Part shown: positions 17,499-27,491 of the stretch, piece after piece | Numbering within the stretch: the stretch's first letter is position 1 | How the letters are laid out: every line of letters begins with the position of its first letter | Origin: Flavobacterium galactosidilyticum | GTDB lineage: Bacteria > Bacteroidota > Bacteroidia > Flavobacteriales > Flavobacteriaceae | Assembly: GCF_020911945.1 (NCBI RefSeq) | Contig: NZ_CP087135.1 | Span: 1,054,001-1,118,000 of the forward strand | DNA length: 64,000 bases | Direction: 5' to 3' | The notes under the pieces: model-generated | What the model saw: the letters and a program-made list of their open reading frames with translations, nothing else | Database searches by the model: none | Told to the model about the DNA's origin: nothing | Made by a program: the position numbers and the translations under genes

Positions 17499-18266
17499 AT
17501 GAAAAAGATACTACTACTCCTTATACTAATTACTACCCTAAGTTTGGATTCCCCGCAACAAGATGCTTATGATGTAGGTGAATATTTTAAACTTAGAATC
17601 CATTACGGTATTGTTAACGCTGGTTATGCAACGCTCGAAGTTAAAGACGCAACAGTCAATTCTAAAAAAGCTTTTCACGTTGTTGGAAAAGGATATACCA
17701 CTGGAATGTCACGATTTTTCTTTAAGGTAGACGATCTCTACGAAAGTTATATTGACAAAGAAACTGGAAATCCATTTCAGTATGTCAGAAAAATAAATGA
17801 AGGTGGCTACACTAAAAATCAAGAGGGATTTTTTAATCAGGCAACAAATCGTGTTGTCGTAAAAGATTATAAAAACAAGAGTGAGAAAACTATAATGGTT
17901 CCAAAAAACACTCAAGATATCTTATCCACTTTTTATTATTTAAGGAATCATCCTAATATTGATAAGTTAAAAGTGGGTGAAGCAATTGCTATTGACATGT
18001 TTTTTGATGATGAAACTACAAAATTTAAGCTAAAGTTTATTGGACGAGAAAATATAACCACTAAATTTGGCGTTGTTCCATCAATGATTTTTAGACCTTT
18101 AGTGCAATCTGGACGTGTTTTTAAAGAACAAGAAAGTTTAACGGTTTGGATTTCAGACGATGATAATAAATTACCAATTAGAATTAAAGCTAGTTTAGCC
18201 GTAGGTTCAATCAAGGCAGACTTAGATGAATACAGAGGATTAAAAAATCCTTTCAAAAAGAAATAA
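17499..18266 (+). CDS. DUF3108 domain-containing exported protein
   Basis: A 255-residue protein with an N-terminal signal sequence (MKKILLLLILITTLSL) followed by a DUF3108-type domain: GEYFKLRIHYGIVNAGYATLEV, KTGYTTG-like GKGYTTGMSRFFFKVDD, and LTVWISDDDNKLPIRIKA near the end. The fold is expected to be beta-rich and periplasmic, with no catalytic motif visible and no agreed function. Tryptophan dioxygenase starts 2 nt after its stop and an M23 lipoprotein follows, so all three are likely one operon. Confidence 0.85.
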   Translation: MKKILLLLILITTLSLDSPQQDAYDVGEYFKLRIHYGIVNAGYATLEVKDATVNSKKAFHVVGKGYTTGMSRFFFKVDDLYESYIDKETGNPFQYVRKINEGGYTKNQEGFFNQATNRVVVKDYKNKSEKTIMVPKNTQDILSTFYYLRNHPNIDKLKVGEAIAIDMFFDDETTKFKLKFIGRENITTKFGVVPSMIFRPLVQSGRVFKEQESLTVWISDDDNKLPIRIKASLAVGSIKADLDEYRGLKNPFKKK

Positions 18267-18268
18267 GA

Positions 18269-19204
18269 ATGAATGAAAATGAGGTTTCAGATGAATTACT
18301 AAAAGAAATTGAGCTTAAATACCAAGCAATAAATCAAAAGACAGAAACACAGTTAGAAGGACTATTATGGTCTAAACCCATTACTTATTGGGATTATATT
18401 CAAACGGATGCTTTGTTAAGTCTTCAAATTCAAAGAACTACACTTCCTGATGAAATGGTTTTTATCATGTATCATCAGGTTAATGAGTTAATTTTTAAAA
18501 TGATTCTTTGGGAGATGAAACAAATCTCTTATTGTGAAAATATTCGAACTGAATTTTTCACTGAAAGATTAATGCGTGTAAGTCGATATTTTGATATGCT
18601 AACCACTTCTTTTAGCATTATGGGAGATGGTATGGAAGTCGATCAATATATGAAGTTTAGAAATACTTTGACTCCTGCCTCCGGTTTTCAAAGTGCACAA
18701 TACAGATTAATTGAATTCTCCTCTACAGATTTGATTAATTTAATAGATTATAGATATAGAGGAACAATTGATAGAAGTACTTCTTACCATTTTGCTTTCG
18801 AACATTTGTATTGGCAAGCCGCTGGGAAAGATTATCAGACGGGAAAGAAATCGTACTTGCTAGAAGAGTTTGAAAAAAAATACAAAAAAGTGTTCCTAGC
18901 GCATATGCAGGAATACAATACCATTAATATTTGGCAAAAATTCAAACAATTGCCTGAATTGGATCAAAAAAATCCAGCATTAGTAGAAGCAATGCGTCAT
19001 TACGACCACACGGTAAATATTACTTGGGTAATGCAGCATTTGAATACTGCAAAGAAATATATTGATCAAAGCGGGAAAGGTGATGGAGAAGCTACAGGCG
19101 GAAGCGACTGGAAAAAGTACATGCATCCAAAATACCAGAGAAGAATTTTTTTTCCAGAATTATGGAGTAGCGACGAATTGGAAAATTGGGGAGTGGAAAT
19201 GTAG
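18269..19204 (+). CDS. kynA: tryptophan 2,3-dioxygenase
   Basis: A 311-residue heme dioxygenase that converts L-tryptophan to N-formylkynurenine. Family blocks include FIMYHQVNELIFKMILWEM, the substrate-pocket stretch YMKFRNTLTPASGFQSAQYR and the heme-region block HTVNITWVMQHLNTAKKYI; the glycine-rich loop GEATGGSDWKKYM is also typical. Its start lies 2 nt after the DUF3108 stop. With HPPD and homogentisate dioxygenase nearby, the stretch handles aromatic amino acid breakdown, although no other kynurenine-pathway gene is present in the window. Confidence 0.93.
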   Translation: MNENEVSDELLKEIELKYQAINQKTETQLEGLLWSKPITYWDYIQTDALLSLQIQRTTLPDEMVFIMYHQVNELIFKMILWEMKQISYCENIRTEFFTERLMRVSRYFDMLTTSFSIMGDGMEVDQYMKFRNTLTPASGFQSAQYRLIEFSSTDLINLIDYRYRGTIDRSTSYHFAFEHLYWQAAGKDYQTGKKSYLLEEFEKKYKKVFLAHMQEYNTINIWQKFKQLPELDQKNPALVEAMRHYDHTVNITWVMQHLNTAKKYIDQSGKGDGEATGGSDWKKYMHPKYQRRIFFPELWSSDELENWGVEM

Positions 19205-19224
19205 GTTGAATTAAAAAACAAGGT

Positions 19225-20445
19225 TTGAAATACGTATTAATAGTTATAATAGCACTATTCTCTTTAGTTTCATGTGATAAAACTAAAGAAGTAGCTGAGG
19301 AGAAAGTAGTAAAAAAAGTTCCTAAAAAATCGGAATTTGGGTTTGTATATGCTGACTTTAATGTTGTTCACGACACTATAGAAAGAGGAGATGCTTTTGG
19401 AACTATTCTAGAAGGCCAGAATATAGGTGATCGTAAAATATATGACGTTATTGCTGCAATAAAAGATACATTTAATGTTAGATCAATCAGATTTCATAAA
19501 CCTTTTACTTTACTTCGATCTAAAAATAAGAAGCATGAACTACAGGTTTTTATTTATCAACCTGATGCTTTAAGTTATTATGTGGTCGATTTTCGAGATT
19601 CGGCTGTTGTAGCTTATAAAAAAATTAAACCTATTACAATTAAAAGACGTACCATAGGTGGCGTTTTGAAGGAATCATTGTCCGAGACTTTAGGCAATGC
19701 CAAAGTAGAAGGAGTCTTAGCGAGTAAAATAGCTAAGATCTATGCCTATTCTATTGATTTTATGAAACTAAAAAAAGGAGATCGTTTTGCAATAACGTTT
19801 ACAGAACGGTTTATAAACGACTCAATTTATGATGGTGTGGAGGATTTAGAAGCATCATTTTTCGAATATAGAGGTAAGATTATTTATGCCTTTCCCTTCG
19901 CTCAAAATCCTAATTCAGACAAAATAGAATATTACGACGAAGAGGGAAAGACGCTCAAGAATTTCTTTCTGAAGTCACCTATTAAGTTTAGCAGAATTTC
20001 ATCACGGTTTTCATCCTCTCGATTTCATCCTGTACAACATCGATGGAAAGCACATAAGGGAACCGATTATGCAGCGCCTCGCGGAACTCCTATTACTACC
20101 ACGGCAGGTGGTGTTGTGGAGCAAAGCGGATATTCAGCTGGAAATGGAAACTTTGTAAAAGTGAAACACAACGGGACTTACGCTACGCAGTATTTGCATA
20201 TGTCAAAAATACTAGTGAAACGCGGTCAGCGCGTTGCCCAAGGTCAAGTGATTGGATTAGTGGGAAGCACCGGGCTTGCTACGGGGCCACATGTTTGTTA
20301 TCGTTTTTGGAAAAATGGGGTTCAAGTAGATGCATTAAAACTCAAATTGCCTAATGGCGAACCAATGACAGGCGCTAGCAAAAGTCGTTATCTTGAAAAA
20401 ATCACTCCGTTAAAATTTGAATTAGATAGTGTTGCTAATTTGTAA
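19225..20445 (+). CDS. M23 peptidoglycan metallopeptidase lipoprotein
   Basis: A 406-residue envelope protein. The N terminus carries a lipoprotein signal with lipobox LVSC. The C-terminal LytM/M23 domain has the zinc ligands HKGTDYAAP (His, Asp) and YLHMSK plus TGPHVCYRFWK (His). Such enzymes cleave peptide crosslinks in peptidoglycan. The start is TTG at 19225: an in-frame TGA lies at 19207 and no ATG or GTG occurs between it and the signal peptide. The gene is 20 nt after kynA and ends the likely operon. Confidence 0.92.
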   Translation: MKYVLIVIIALFSLVSCDKTKEVAEEKVVKKVPKKSEFGFVYADFNVVHDTIERGDAFGTILEGQNIGDRKIYDVIAAIKDTFNVRSIRFHKPFTLLRSKNKKHELQVFIYQPDALSYYVVDFRDSAVVAYKKIKPITIKRRTIGGVLKESLSETLGNAKVEGVLASKIAKIYAYSIDFMKLKKGDRFAITFTERFINDSIYDGVEDLEASFFEYRGKIIYAFPFAQNPNSDKIEYYDEEGKTLKNFFLKSPIKFSRISSRFSSSRFHPVQHRWKAHKGTDYAAPRGTPITTTAGGVVEQSGYSAGNGNFVKVKHNGTYATQYLHMSKILVKRGQRVAQGQVIGLVGSTGLATGPHVCYRFWKNGVQVDALKLKLPNGEPMTGASKSRYLEKITPLKFELDSVANL

Positions 20446-20629
20446 TACATTAGTTTATTATTTGGAGGTCTTTCAAATGATTGTTTCGTATTCATAAGTG
20501 ATTCTTATTGTGCTTTTTAAAATTAAGATGATTTATTAGTAAATTGTGATATTGTTAAAAGCACTTGAATGATTAAAACTAATTTGAGTATTTTTGGCTT
20601 TATCAAAATAATATTAAAATTCTTTATAA

Positions 20630-22273
20630 ATGGCTTTAGATACTATAAACCCAACGAAAACAAGTGCTTGGAAAAAATTGGATGCACATTTCAATGAAAT
20701 GCAAAAAGCATCTATGCAAGAGCTATTTCAACTAGATGGCGATCGCACCAACAAATTTTACTTGAAATGGAATGATTTCTTAATTGATTATTCTAAAAAC
20801 ATCATCAATCAGGAAACAATTCAACTATTGTTAGAGTTGGCTGATGAAGTAGGTCTAAAAAATGCTATAAAAGATTATTTTGATGGTGCTGCAATCAATC
20901 AAACTGAAAATAGAGCGGTATTACATACTGCATTACGTGCTGATGAATCTGCAGTTGTAAATGTGGATGGAGTAAATGTCATTCCCCAAGTAAATGAGGT
21001 AAAGAATAAAATTAAAGCATTTACGCATGAAGTAACCTCAGGTCAAAGAACTGGTTTTACAGGTAAGCCATTTACTGATATTGTAAATATAGGCATTGGC
21101 GGCTCAGATTTGGGACCGGTGATGGTTGTTGAGGCATTACAATTTTACAAAAATCACCTAAATACACATTTTGTTTCTAATGTTGATGGTGATCATGTGA
21201 GTGAAATTATCAAAAAATTAAATCCTGAAACTACCTTATTTGTTATTGTATCTAAAACATTTACCACACAAGAGACATTAACAAATTCAGAAACCATCAG
21301 AAGATGGTTCTTGCAATCAGCGAAACAGGAAGATGTGGCCAAACATTTTGTTGCAGTTTCTACTAATATGCAAAAGGTAACTGAATTTGGTATCGATCCA
21401 GAGAATGTTTTTCCAATGTGGGATTGGGTTGGTGGCAGATTTTCATTATGGAGCGCAGTTGGTCTTACTATAAGTTTAGCAGTTGGATTTGATAATTTTA
21501 ATGGTCTTCTGAAAGGGGCAAATAAAATGGACAGCCATTTCAAAAGCACTGATTTTGATAAAAATATGCCAGTAATTTTAGCATTATTAAGTGTTTGGTA
21601 CAACAACTTTTTTAATGCTGAAAGTGAAGTGCTGATTCCGTACACGCAATATTTACAAAAATTGGCTCCATACTTACAGCAAGGAACGATGGAGAGTAAT
21701 GGTAAAAGTGTAGGTAGAGATGGGGAACCAGTAAACTACCAAACGGGAACTATTATATGGGGAGAACCAGGAACAAATGCACAACATGCTTTTTTTCAGT
21801 TAATTCACCAAGGAACCAAGTTGATTCCTGCGGATTTTATTGGATTTATAACTTCTTTATACGGCGATAAAAATCATCATGACAAGCTGATGTCTAACTT
21901 TTTTGCGCAAACAGAAGCGTTAATGCACGGAAAATCTAAAGATCAAGTGCAAGCAGAATTTGATAAGCAAGGACTTGCGGTGGAAAAAGCAGCATTTTTA
22001 TTGCCGTTCAAAGTTTTCTCCGGCAATAAACCAACCAATACTATTTTAATTCAAAAGTTGACACCTGAATCGTTAGGATCTCTGATTGCTTTGTACGAGC
22101 ACAAAATTTTTGTACAAGGAGTTATTTGGAATATTTTTAGTTTTGATCAGTGGGGAGTTGAATTAGGAAAACAATTAGCAAATAGTATTTTAGATGAAAT
22201 AAATACTAAAACCGTTAAAAATCATGACAGTTCTACAGCTTTTTTATTAAATCATTTTTTACAAAATAAGTAG
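20630..22273 (+). CDS. pgi: glucose-6-phosphate isomerase
   Basis: A 547-residue glycolytic enzyme that interconverts glucose 6-phosphate and fructose 6-phosphate. Signature regions are [24 protein letters not shown], the first PGI signature around [16 protein letters not shown], and GQREPVNYQ-like [12 protein letters not shown]; the C-terminal block ends [13 protein letters not shown]. Length is normal. It stands alone, with a terminator about 80 nt downstream. Confidence 0.97.
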   Translation: MALDTINPTKTSAWKKLDAHFNEMQKASMQELFQLDGDRTNKFYLKWNDFLIDYSKNIINQETIQLLLELADEVGLKNAIKDYFDGAAINQTENRAVLHTALRADESAVVNVDGVNVIPQVNEVKNKIKAFTHEVTSGQRTGFTGKPFTDIVNIGIGGSDLGPVMVVEALQFYKNHLNTHFVSNVDGDHVSEIIKKLNPETTLFVIVSKTFTTQETLTNSETIRRWFLQSAKQEDVAKHFVAVSTNMQKVTEFGIDPENVFPMWDWVGGRFSLWSAVGLTISLAVGFDNFNGLLKGANKMDSHFKSTDFDKNMPVILALLSVWYNNFFNAESEVLIPYTQYLQKLAPYLQQGTMESNGKSVGRDGEPVNYQTGTIIWGEPGTNAQHAFFQLIHQGTKLIPADFIGFITSLYGDKNHHDKLMSNFFAQTEALMHGKSKDQVQAEFDKQGLAVEKAAFLLPFKVFSGNKPTNTILIQKLTPESLGSLIALYEHKIFVQGVIWNIFSFDQWGVELGKQLANSILDEINTKTVKNHDSSTAFLLNHFLQNK

Positions 22274-22350
22274 AAAGTTTAGCAATGATTGTCAATTTAT
22301 ACCAGTAAGTCATATTTCTCAGCTATTAAAATAGTTGAGCAAAATAATTT

Positions 22351-22385
22351 AAGCCCTGATTTTAATCAAATTAGGGCTTTTTTTT
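22351..22385 (+). terminator. terminator after pgi
   Basis: AAGCCCT pairs with AGGGCTT around an AT-rich loop and is followed by about eight T. The remainder of the 22274-22640 gap is AT-rich, with only the promoter-like box next to the TonB receptor gene recognised. Confidence 0.88.
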
Positions 22386-22608
22386 ATATCATTAAATTTA
22401 TAATCATAGTTTTTTTTAAAAAACGACTAAAAATTAATAAAAGTAATTTCTGAAATTTTTTACGAAAGCATTAAATAAATAGTTGCAACAAAGGAAATAT
22501 CTCATTAATTTTAGTAAAATGAAGATTTTCTGCTATTATTTAGTTAAAAGGACATTTAAAAATTTGAGATTCTTAACGTTGTATTAACTTATTCAAACAA
22601 AAATGTTA

Positions 22609-22616
22609 TATTTTTG
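22609..22616 (+). promoter_or_regulatory. -7 box of the TonB receptor promoter
   Basis: TATTTTTG fits TAnnTTTG and lies 24 nt before the ATG at 22641. A TTG at 22579 is 27 nt upstream, farther than usual, so the -33 element is uncertain. Confidence 0.4.
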
Positions 22617-22640
22617 CCAAATATTATTAAACTAAACAAT

Positions 22641-25600
22641 ATGAAAAAATTATTAAGGATGTTTTTTGTGTTAGCAGTATTAATTTACGCTAACCCTGAT
22701 GTTTACGCTCAGGGTAATACTAATTCTTCTATTAGTGGTGTAGTCTATGAGAAGGGTTCACAAACCTTACCAGGTGCATCTATTCTTGCAGTACACACAC
22801 CATCAGGAACTCGTTATTCAGCATCTACGGATGGTACGGGTAATTTTAGCATCTCAAATATGAGAGTTGGTGGGCCTTACAAAATCACTATAACATTTGT
22901 AGGATTTTCTGATTTTTCAGAGAATGAAGTTTTTCTTCAGCTAGGGGAAAACAAAACTTTTAAAATTGTATTGGCTGAAGCGTCAAATGAATTACAAGAA
23001 GTTGTTGTTAAAGCTGTAAGAGATAATACTTTTAATTCTCAGAGAACAGGTGCTCAAACAGTAATTAATTCAGATAAAATTAAGGCATTGCCATCTTTGT
23101 CTAGAAACATTGCTGATTTTGCTAGATTAACTCCTTCAGCTCAATTGAGAGGTGATGATATTTTATCTATTGGTGGACAAAATAACAGATTCAATGCAAT
23201 TTATATTGATGGAGCTGTTAGTAATGACGTTTTTGGTTTAGCTGCAAACGGAACTAATGGTGGTCAAACTGGAGTAAGCCCAATTTCAGTTGATGCAATT
23301 GAGCAATTTCAAGTAAGTGTAGCTCCTTATGATGTTAAACTATCAGGTTTTGCTGGTGGAGCAATTAGTGCAATTACTCGTTCTGGAACAAACAACTTCG
23401 AAGGGTCTGCTTACTTTTTATACAGAGATCAATCTCTTGCTGCTAAAACACCTCCTTCATTAGCAGGAACAAATGGTAGACAAAAATTAGCTGATTTCTC
23501 AGCACAAACATATGGAGTTCGTGCAGGTGGAGCATTAGTCAAAGATAAATTGTTTTTCTTCATTAACTACGAAAGACAAGACAATGAAACGCCACAACCT
23601 TTTGATTTAGCTAATTACACAGGTACGTCAAAAAACAGATTAGGAGAACTTAGAACTAAATTAGCCACTTATGGATACGACCCAGGTTCTTTTGAAAACA
23701 ATGTACGTACACTTGTAAGTGATAAAGTTATTGGTAAATTAGACTGGAATATTAATGATAACCATAAATTGTCGTTGAAGCATAGTTATGTAACTGCTGA
23801 GCAATTTTCTCCAAGCCGTTCGTCTGCTACAGCACTTAACTTTATTAATGGTAGTCAAGTATTTAATTCAGTGACTAACTCCACATCTCTTGAGTTAAAC
23901 TCAAGATTTGGAAATAAATTTTCAAATAACTTAGTGGTAGCTTACACTAATGTTGCTGATGATAGAGATGCTTCTGGAGATCCGTTTCCAACAGTACAAA
24001 TATTTGACGGAGCAAATCAAAGTATTTACTTTGGAGCAGAAGGATTCTCTACAGCAAATCTTTTAGACCAAAAGATATTGACCATTACTGACAATTTTGA
24101 AATAAATGTTGGTATGAACAAAATTACTATTGGTACTCATAATGAGTTTTCTCAATCTAAAAACGTATTTTTTGGTAATAACTACGGTTCATACCGCTAT
24201 GCTAATTTAGATGATTTCTTATTAGACAGAAAACCGAATAGATTTCAAATGAACTACTCTTTAATAGGAGGAAGTGGTGATGAATCTCTTGGGGCAGCTG
24301 AATTTGGAACAAAACAATTTGGTGTTTATGTTCAAAATGAAATGAGATTAACCAATAACTTTAAATTGTCATACGGTGTAAGAGTTGATGTACCAGTTTG
24401 GGAAAACGGTATGGGTAATGCAGACTTCAATAATAGAACAATAGGTTTGTTGCAAGCTGCAGGTAAAGATTTACAAGGAGCAACTGTAGGATCTAGAATT
24501 AATACTACTCCACATTTTGCACCACGTGTAGGTTTTAATTATGATGTAAACGGTAATAAGTCTACTCAAATTAGAGGAGGTTTAGGGATTTTCACATCAA
24601 GATTGCCGCTAGTATGGCCAGGTGGAACGTATAATAACAACGGGGTAACTCAAGGTGCTATATCAATTACATCTGCCACAGGAATGCCTACTTTTAGTGC
24701 AAATACGAGTGTAGATAGTCAGCTTGCACCACTTCCAGCTTCTTATCCTAGACCAGGTTCAGGAAAAACTGGAGGAAACATTGATTTGTTTGCTAAAGAT
24801 TTCAAGTTACCACAAGTATTCAAAGCAAGTTTTGCTGTTGATCAGAAGCTTCCTTTAGGATTTGTTTTCACTTCTGAGATCACATACAACGATAATATTA
24901 GTGCTGTTGTTTACGAAAACTTAAATATTAAAAATGCTTCAAGTAACTTAACAGGAGCTGATACGAGACCTCGTTATAACGGAAATAGTAGAGTTGATCC
25001 ATCTTATTTAGGAGTTTATTTAGGTTCTAATACGAGTGAAGGAAAGGCATATAATGTAGCTTTTACATTAGCTAAAAACTTTAGATCTGACTTTATTGAT
25101 GCTAATATCTCTGGTACTTATTCTTACGGTAAGTCTACCGTTTTGATGGATGCAACTTCTTCTCAAAATAGTTCTCAGTGGAATAATACTGAAACTGTTA
25201 ATGGTGCAAACTACTTAAGACTTGGAAGATCTGATTTTGATCCAGGAAGCAGAATTGTTTCTAATGGTAACGCTACGTTCAAATGGAACAGCTTTACTAA
25301 ATCTAGAATAGGTTTCTTCTACGAAGGAGCTCAAGGTAATCCAATTAGTTATGTTTATAATGACTCGGGTCGTTTATTGCAAGATACATTCTCAAACTCA
25401 GCTTTGATTTTTATTCCTGCTAAAAAATCTGACATTAATCTTATTGCGGCAAACGGTTTAACTCCGGATCAGCAATGGGATGCGTTGAGTGCTTTTATTG
25501 AAGGTAATGAGTATTTGAGAAAGAGAAAAGGTGGTTATGCAGAGCGTAATGGTGATCGTTTAAAAACTACTCATGTAGTTGATTTAAAATTTGCTCAAGA

Positions 25601-25877
25601 ATTCACTATTAATGTGGGTAAAAAGAAACACACTCTTGAGTTTACAGCAGATATCTTTAACTTTACCAACCTTTTAAACAAAAATTGGGGTAAAAGATAC
25701 TTTACTAGCAACGACCAAGTACAGTTAATCAAACAAGAGAACTTCTTGCCTGGAACTAACACGCCAACTTTCAGTTATAATCCAACTGTTGCTACAAATA
25801 TTAACCAGCTAGATGACGTAGGTCTTAACTCATCAAGATGGCAAATGCAAACTGGTGTTCGTTACACGTTCAACTAG
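22641..25877 (+). CDS. TonB-dependent outer-membrane receptor, Oar-like with carboxypeptidase-regulatory domain
   Basis: A 1078-residue outer-membrane protein. After the signal peptide (MKKLLRMFFVLAVLIYA, cleavage near VYAQG) comes a CarboxypepD_reg-like domain (SISGVVYEKG, LPGASILA), then a plug (ALPSLSRNIADFARLTP, DGAVSNDVFGL, FAGGAISAITRSGTNNFEGSAY) and a large barrel ending in VRYTFN with a near-terminal aromatic residue. It resembles Oar-type receptors, whose substrates are generally unknown. No SusD partner is adjacent. The ATG at 22641 is preferred; an upstream start at 22614 would overlap the promoter and add nine residues before the signal peptide. Confidence 0.92.
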   Translation: MKKLLRMFFVLAVLIYANPDVYAQGNTNSSISGVVYEKGSQTLPGASILAVHTPSGTRYSASTDGTGNFSISNMRVGGPYKITITFVGFSDFSENEVFLQLGENKTFKIVLAEASNELQEVVVKAVRDNTFNSQRTGAQTVINSDKIKALPSLSRNIADFARLTPSAQLRGDDILSIGGQNNRFNAIYIDGAVSNDVFGLAANGTNGGQTGVSPISVDAIEQFQVSVAPYDVKLSGFAGGAISAITRSGTNNFEGSAYFLYRDQSLAAKTPPSLAGTNGRQKLADFSAQTYGVRAGGALVKDKLFFFINYERQDNETPQPFDLANYTGTSKNRLGELRTKLATYGYDPGSFENNVRTLVSDKVIGKLDWNINDNHKLSLKHSYVTAEQFSPSRSSATALNFINGSQVFNSVTNSTSLELNSRFGNKFSNNLVVAYTNVADDRDASGDPFPTVQIFDGANQSIYFGAEGFSTANLLDQKILTITDNFEINVGMNKITIGTHNEFSQSKNVFFGNNYGSYRYANLDDFLLDRKPNRFQMNYSLIGGSGDESLGAAEFGTKQFGVYVQNEMRLTNNFKLSYGVRVDVPVWENGMGNADFNNRTIGLLQAAGKDLQGATVGSRINTTPHFAPRVGFNYDVNGNKSTQIRGGLGIFTSRLPLVWPGGTYNNNGVTQGAISITSATGMPTFSANTSVDSQLAPLPASYPRPGSGKTGGNIDLFAKDFKLPQVFKASFAVDQKLPLGFVFTSEITYNDNISAVVYENLNIKNASSNLTGADTRPRYNGNSRVDPSYLGVYLGSNTSEGKAYNVAFTLAKNFRSDFIDANISGTYSYGKSTVLMDATSSQNSSQWNNTETVNGANYLRLGRSDFDPGSRIVSNGNATFKWNSFTKSRIGFFYEGAQGNPISYVYNDSGRLLQDTFSNSALIFIPAKKSDINLIAANGLTPDQQWDALSAFIEGNEYLRKRKGGYAERNGDRLKTTHVVDLKFAQEFTINVGKKKHTLEFTADIFNFTNLLNKNWGKRYFTSNDQVQLIKQENFLPGTNTPTFSYNPTVATNINQLDDVGLNSSRWQMQTGVRYTFN

Positions 25878-25895
25878 TTTAAATTAAAATAATTC

Positions 25896-25929
25896 AACCC
25901 TCATTTCATTTGAAATGGGGGTTTTTTTT
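25896..25929 (+). terminator. terminator after the TonB receptor gene
   Basis: AACCCTCATTTC pairs with GAAATGGGGGTT with one mismatch and a short loop, followed by eight T. Confidence 0.88.
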
Positions 25930-25943
25930 ATAGCTTTTTTTCC

Positions 25944-25951
25944 TATATTTG
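25944..25951 (+). promoter_or_regulatory. -7 box upstream of the small membrane protein gene
   Basis: TATATTTG matches TAnnTTTG exactly and lies 21 nt before ATG 25973. It overlaps TTG 25949, which argues against that earlier start. No good -33 was found in the preceding T-tract. Confidence 0.45.
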
Positions 25952-25972
25952 TTTAAAACAAAAAATATATTT

Positions 25973-26395
25973 ATGTACAATTTTATTCAAAAATTTCATT
26001 CCGGTTGGGCTTATTTAGCACTTTTAGTATTAGTAATTGCAGTGGTTAATTCCTTTATTGGGATGTCATCTAAAAAAGAGTTTACTGCTAAAGATAGAAA
26101 AATTGCACTATTTGCATTGATAGGAATTCATACACAATTATTAGTTGGTCTTATATTATATTTTGTGTCTCCTTTAGGTTTTGCTTATTTAGGACAAATG
26201 GCTGACAAAGCGTTGCGCTTAACTTCATTAGAGCATCCATTAATTAATATCATAGGAATTACTTTAATAACAATTGGATGGTCTAAACATAAAAAATTAA
26301 ATACTTCAGAATCTAAATTCAAAACTTTTTCTATTTTTTACGGTTTAGGTTTATTACTTATACTAAGTAGAATTCCATGGTCTATGTGGTTGTAA
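25973..26395 (+). CDS. small four-helix membrane protein, cytochrome b-like
   Basis: A 140-residue protein with four hydrophobic segments (about residues 14-32, 44-64, 86-104 and 117-135). Histidines fall near membrane edges: H9 in KFHSGW, one in GIHTQLL, one in LEHPL and one in SKHKK, an arrangement that could bind heme. From memory, homologues in flavobacteria carry the label cytochrome B, but without proof. It lies between the TonB receptor and an RlpA-like gene, with its own terminator. The function is unknown. Confidence 0.75.
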   Translation: MYNFIQKFHSGWAYLALLVLVIAVVNSFIGMSSKKEFTAKDRKIALFALIGIHTQLLVGLILYFVSPLGFAYLGQMADKALRLTSLEHPLINIIGITLITIGWSKHKKLNTSESKFKTFSIFYGLGLLLILSRIPWSMWL

Positions 26396-26403
26396 AAAAA
26401 ACA

Positions 26404-26434
26404 AAAAAAAAGCTCTAGAAATAGAGCTTTTTTT
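26404..26434 (+). terminator. terminator after the small membrane protein gene
   Basis: AAAAAAAGCTCTA pairs with TAGAGCTTTTTTT around GAAA; T-runs flank both sides. Confidence 0.9.
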
Positions 26435-26474
26435 ATCTAGGTATGGTTTTTGTAAAATAGGTTTAACTAATCCG

Positions 26475-27023
26475 ATGTATATGAAAAGATCAATAACTTT
26501 ATTTTTTTTATTGGCAGTTATAAGCTTAGTCAGCGGTCAAAATACTAAAAAAGACAAACAACAAATTCCTGCTCCAAAAACTACTTCTACACAAATAATA
26601 TCTGCAAAATCAGCTGCTCAAAAGAATCAGGTTCTGAAAGATAGCATCAAAAAGAATAAAGAAGTAGTTGAGATTCAAGAGAAAAAAATAGATTCTTTAG
26701 TTACTGTTTTAGGAATTTTTAAGCCTTTCAAAAAGGAGGCCCATGCTTCGTATTATGCCGACAAATTTACTGGTAAAAAAACGGCTAGCGGAAGCAGGTT
26801 TGATAATAATAAGTATACAGCAGCACATAAAAGACTACCTTTTGGAACAAAAGTAAGAGTCACCAATGAAAAAAACGGAAAGTCAGTTGTTGTAGAAATT
26901 ACGGATAGAGGACCTTTTGTAAAAGCTAGAGAAATTGATCTTTCAAAACGAGCATTTATGGATATTGCCTCTAATAAAGGAAGTGGAGGAATGCTAGTAA
27001 CTATAGAAGTAATGGACAAGTAA
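26475..27023 (+). CDS. RlpA-family septal ring lytic transglycosylase-like protein
   Basis: A 182-residue exported protein. A signal peptide (RSITLFFLLAVISLVSG) is followed by a low-complexity Lys/Gln/Ser linker and a double-psi beta-barrel: ASYYADKFTGKKTASG, AAHKRLPFGTKVRVTN and VEITDRGPFVKAREIDLSKRAF are the RlpA signature. RlpA proteins bind or cleave glycan strands lacking stem peptides at division sites. No SPOR domain is present. Two starts are possible, ATG 26475 and ATG 26481. The stop abuts the end of the convergent CYTH gene. Confidence 0.9.
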   Translation: MYMKRSITLFFLLAVISLVSGQNTKKDKQQIPAPKTTSTQIISAKSAAQKNQVLKDSIKKNKEVVEIQEKKIDSLVTVLGIFKPFKKEAHASYYADKFTGKKTASGSRFDNNKYTAAHKRLPFGTKVRVTNEKNGKSVVVEITDRGPFVKAREIDLSKRAFMDIASNKGSGGMLVTIEVMDK

Positions 27024-27491
27024 TCACCACTTTTTAAAAGGATTCTTGCTTAAGTACGAATTGTAATAACGTATATCTCCGGTTACTTCTTCGCCAAGCC
27101 AATCTGGTTTTTCAAAAATTTCATTTTCAGAATTTAGTTCGATTTCAGCTACTATTAAACCCTCATTTTCATCGTAAAATTCGTCCACTTCAAATGTGTG
27201 ATTTCCTGATTTAACCTCAAAACGGTTCTTATTAATTACTCCTTCCTCGCACAGTAGCAATAAATTTTTAGCTTCGTCAAGTGCGATTTCTTTTTCCCAT
27301 TCAAATCGTGATAGTCCAGATTTATTTGAAGCTCCTTTAATGGTTAAAAATCCTTTTTCCCCTTTGATCCTAACACGGACTGTTCGCGCTGCTACAGAAC
27401 TTAAATAGCCTTGCGCAATGTGGTTTTGCGTAAAAGCATCGTTCTTGAATGAATTATTTTTAACCAAAAATTTTCTTTCTATTTCAATCAT
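27024..27491 (-). CDS. CYTH-domain protein (triphosphate tunnel metalloenzyme)
   Basis: A 155-residue protein beginning MIEIERKFLV, which carries the ExExK signature of the CYTH superfamily (E3, E5, K7). Alternating charged beta strands follow (RTVRVRIKGEKGFLTIKG, FEVDEFYDENEGLIVAEIEL). Members include inorganic triphosphatases, thiamine triphosphatases and class IV adenylate cyclases; short bacterial forms like this are usually triphosphatases. The stop is directly adjacent to the convergent rlpA-like stop with no spacer. The 27492-27841 gap beyond its start holds AT-rich sequence in which I see no gene. Confidence 0.88.
   Translation of the reverse strand: MIEIERKFLVKNNSFKNDAFTQNHIAQGYLSSVAARTVRVRIKGEKGFLTIKGASNKSGLSRFEWEKEIALDEAKNLLLLCEEGVINKNRFEVKSGNHTFEVDEFYDENEGLIVAEIELNSENEIFEKPDWLGEEVTGDIRYYNSYLSKNPFKKW

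Noticed and set aside
25949..25972. Longer small membrane protein starting at TTG 25949
   Set aside because: It overlaps the TATATTTG promoter box; ATG 25973 gives a normal N terminus.
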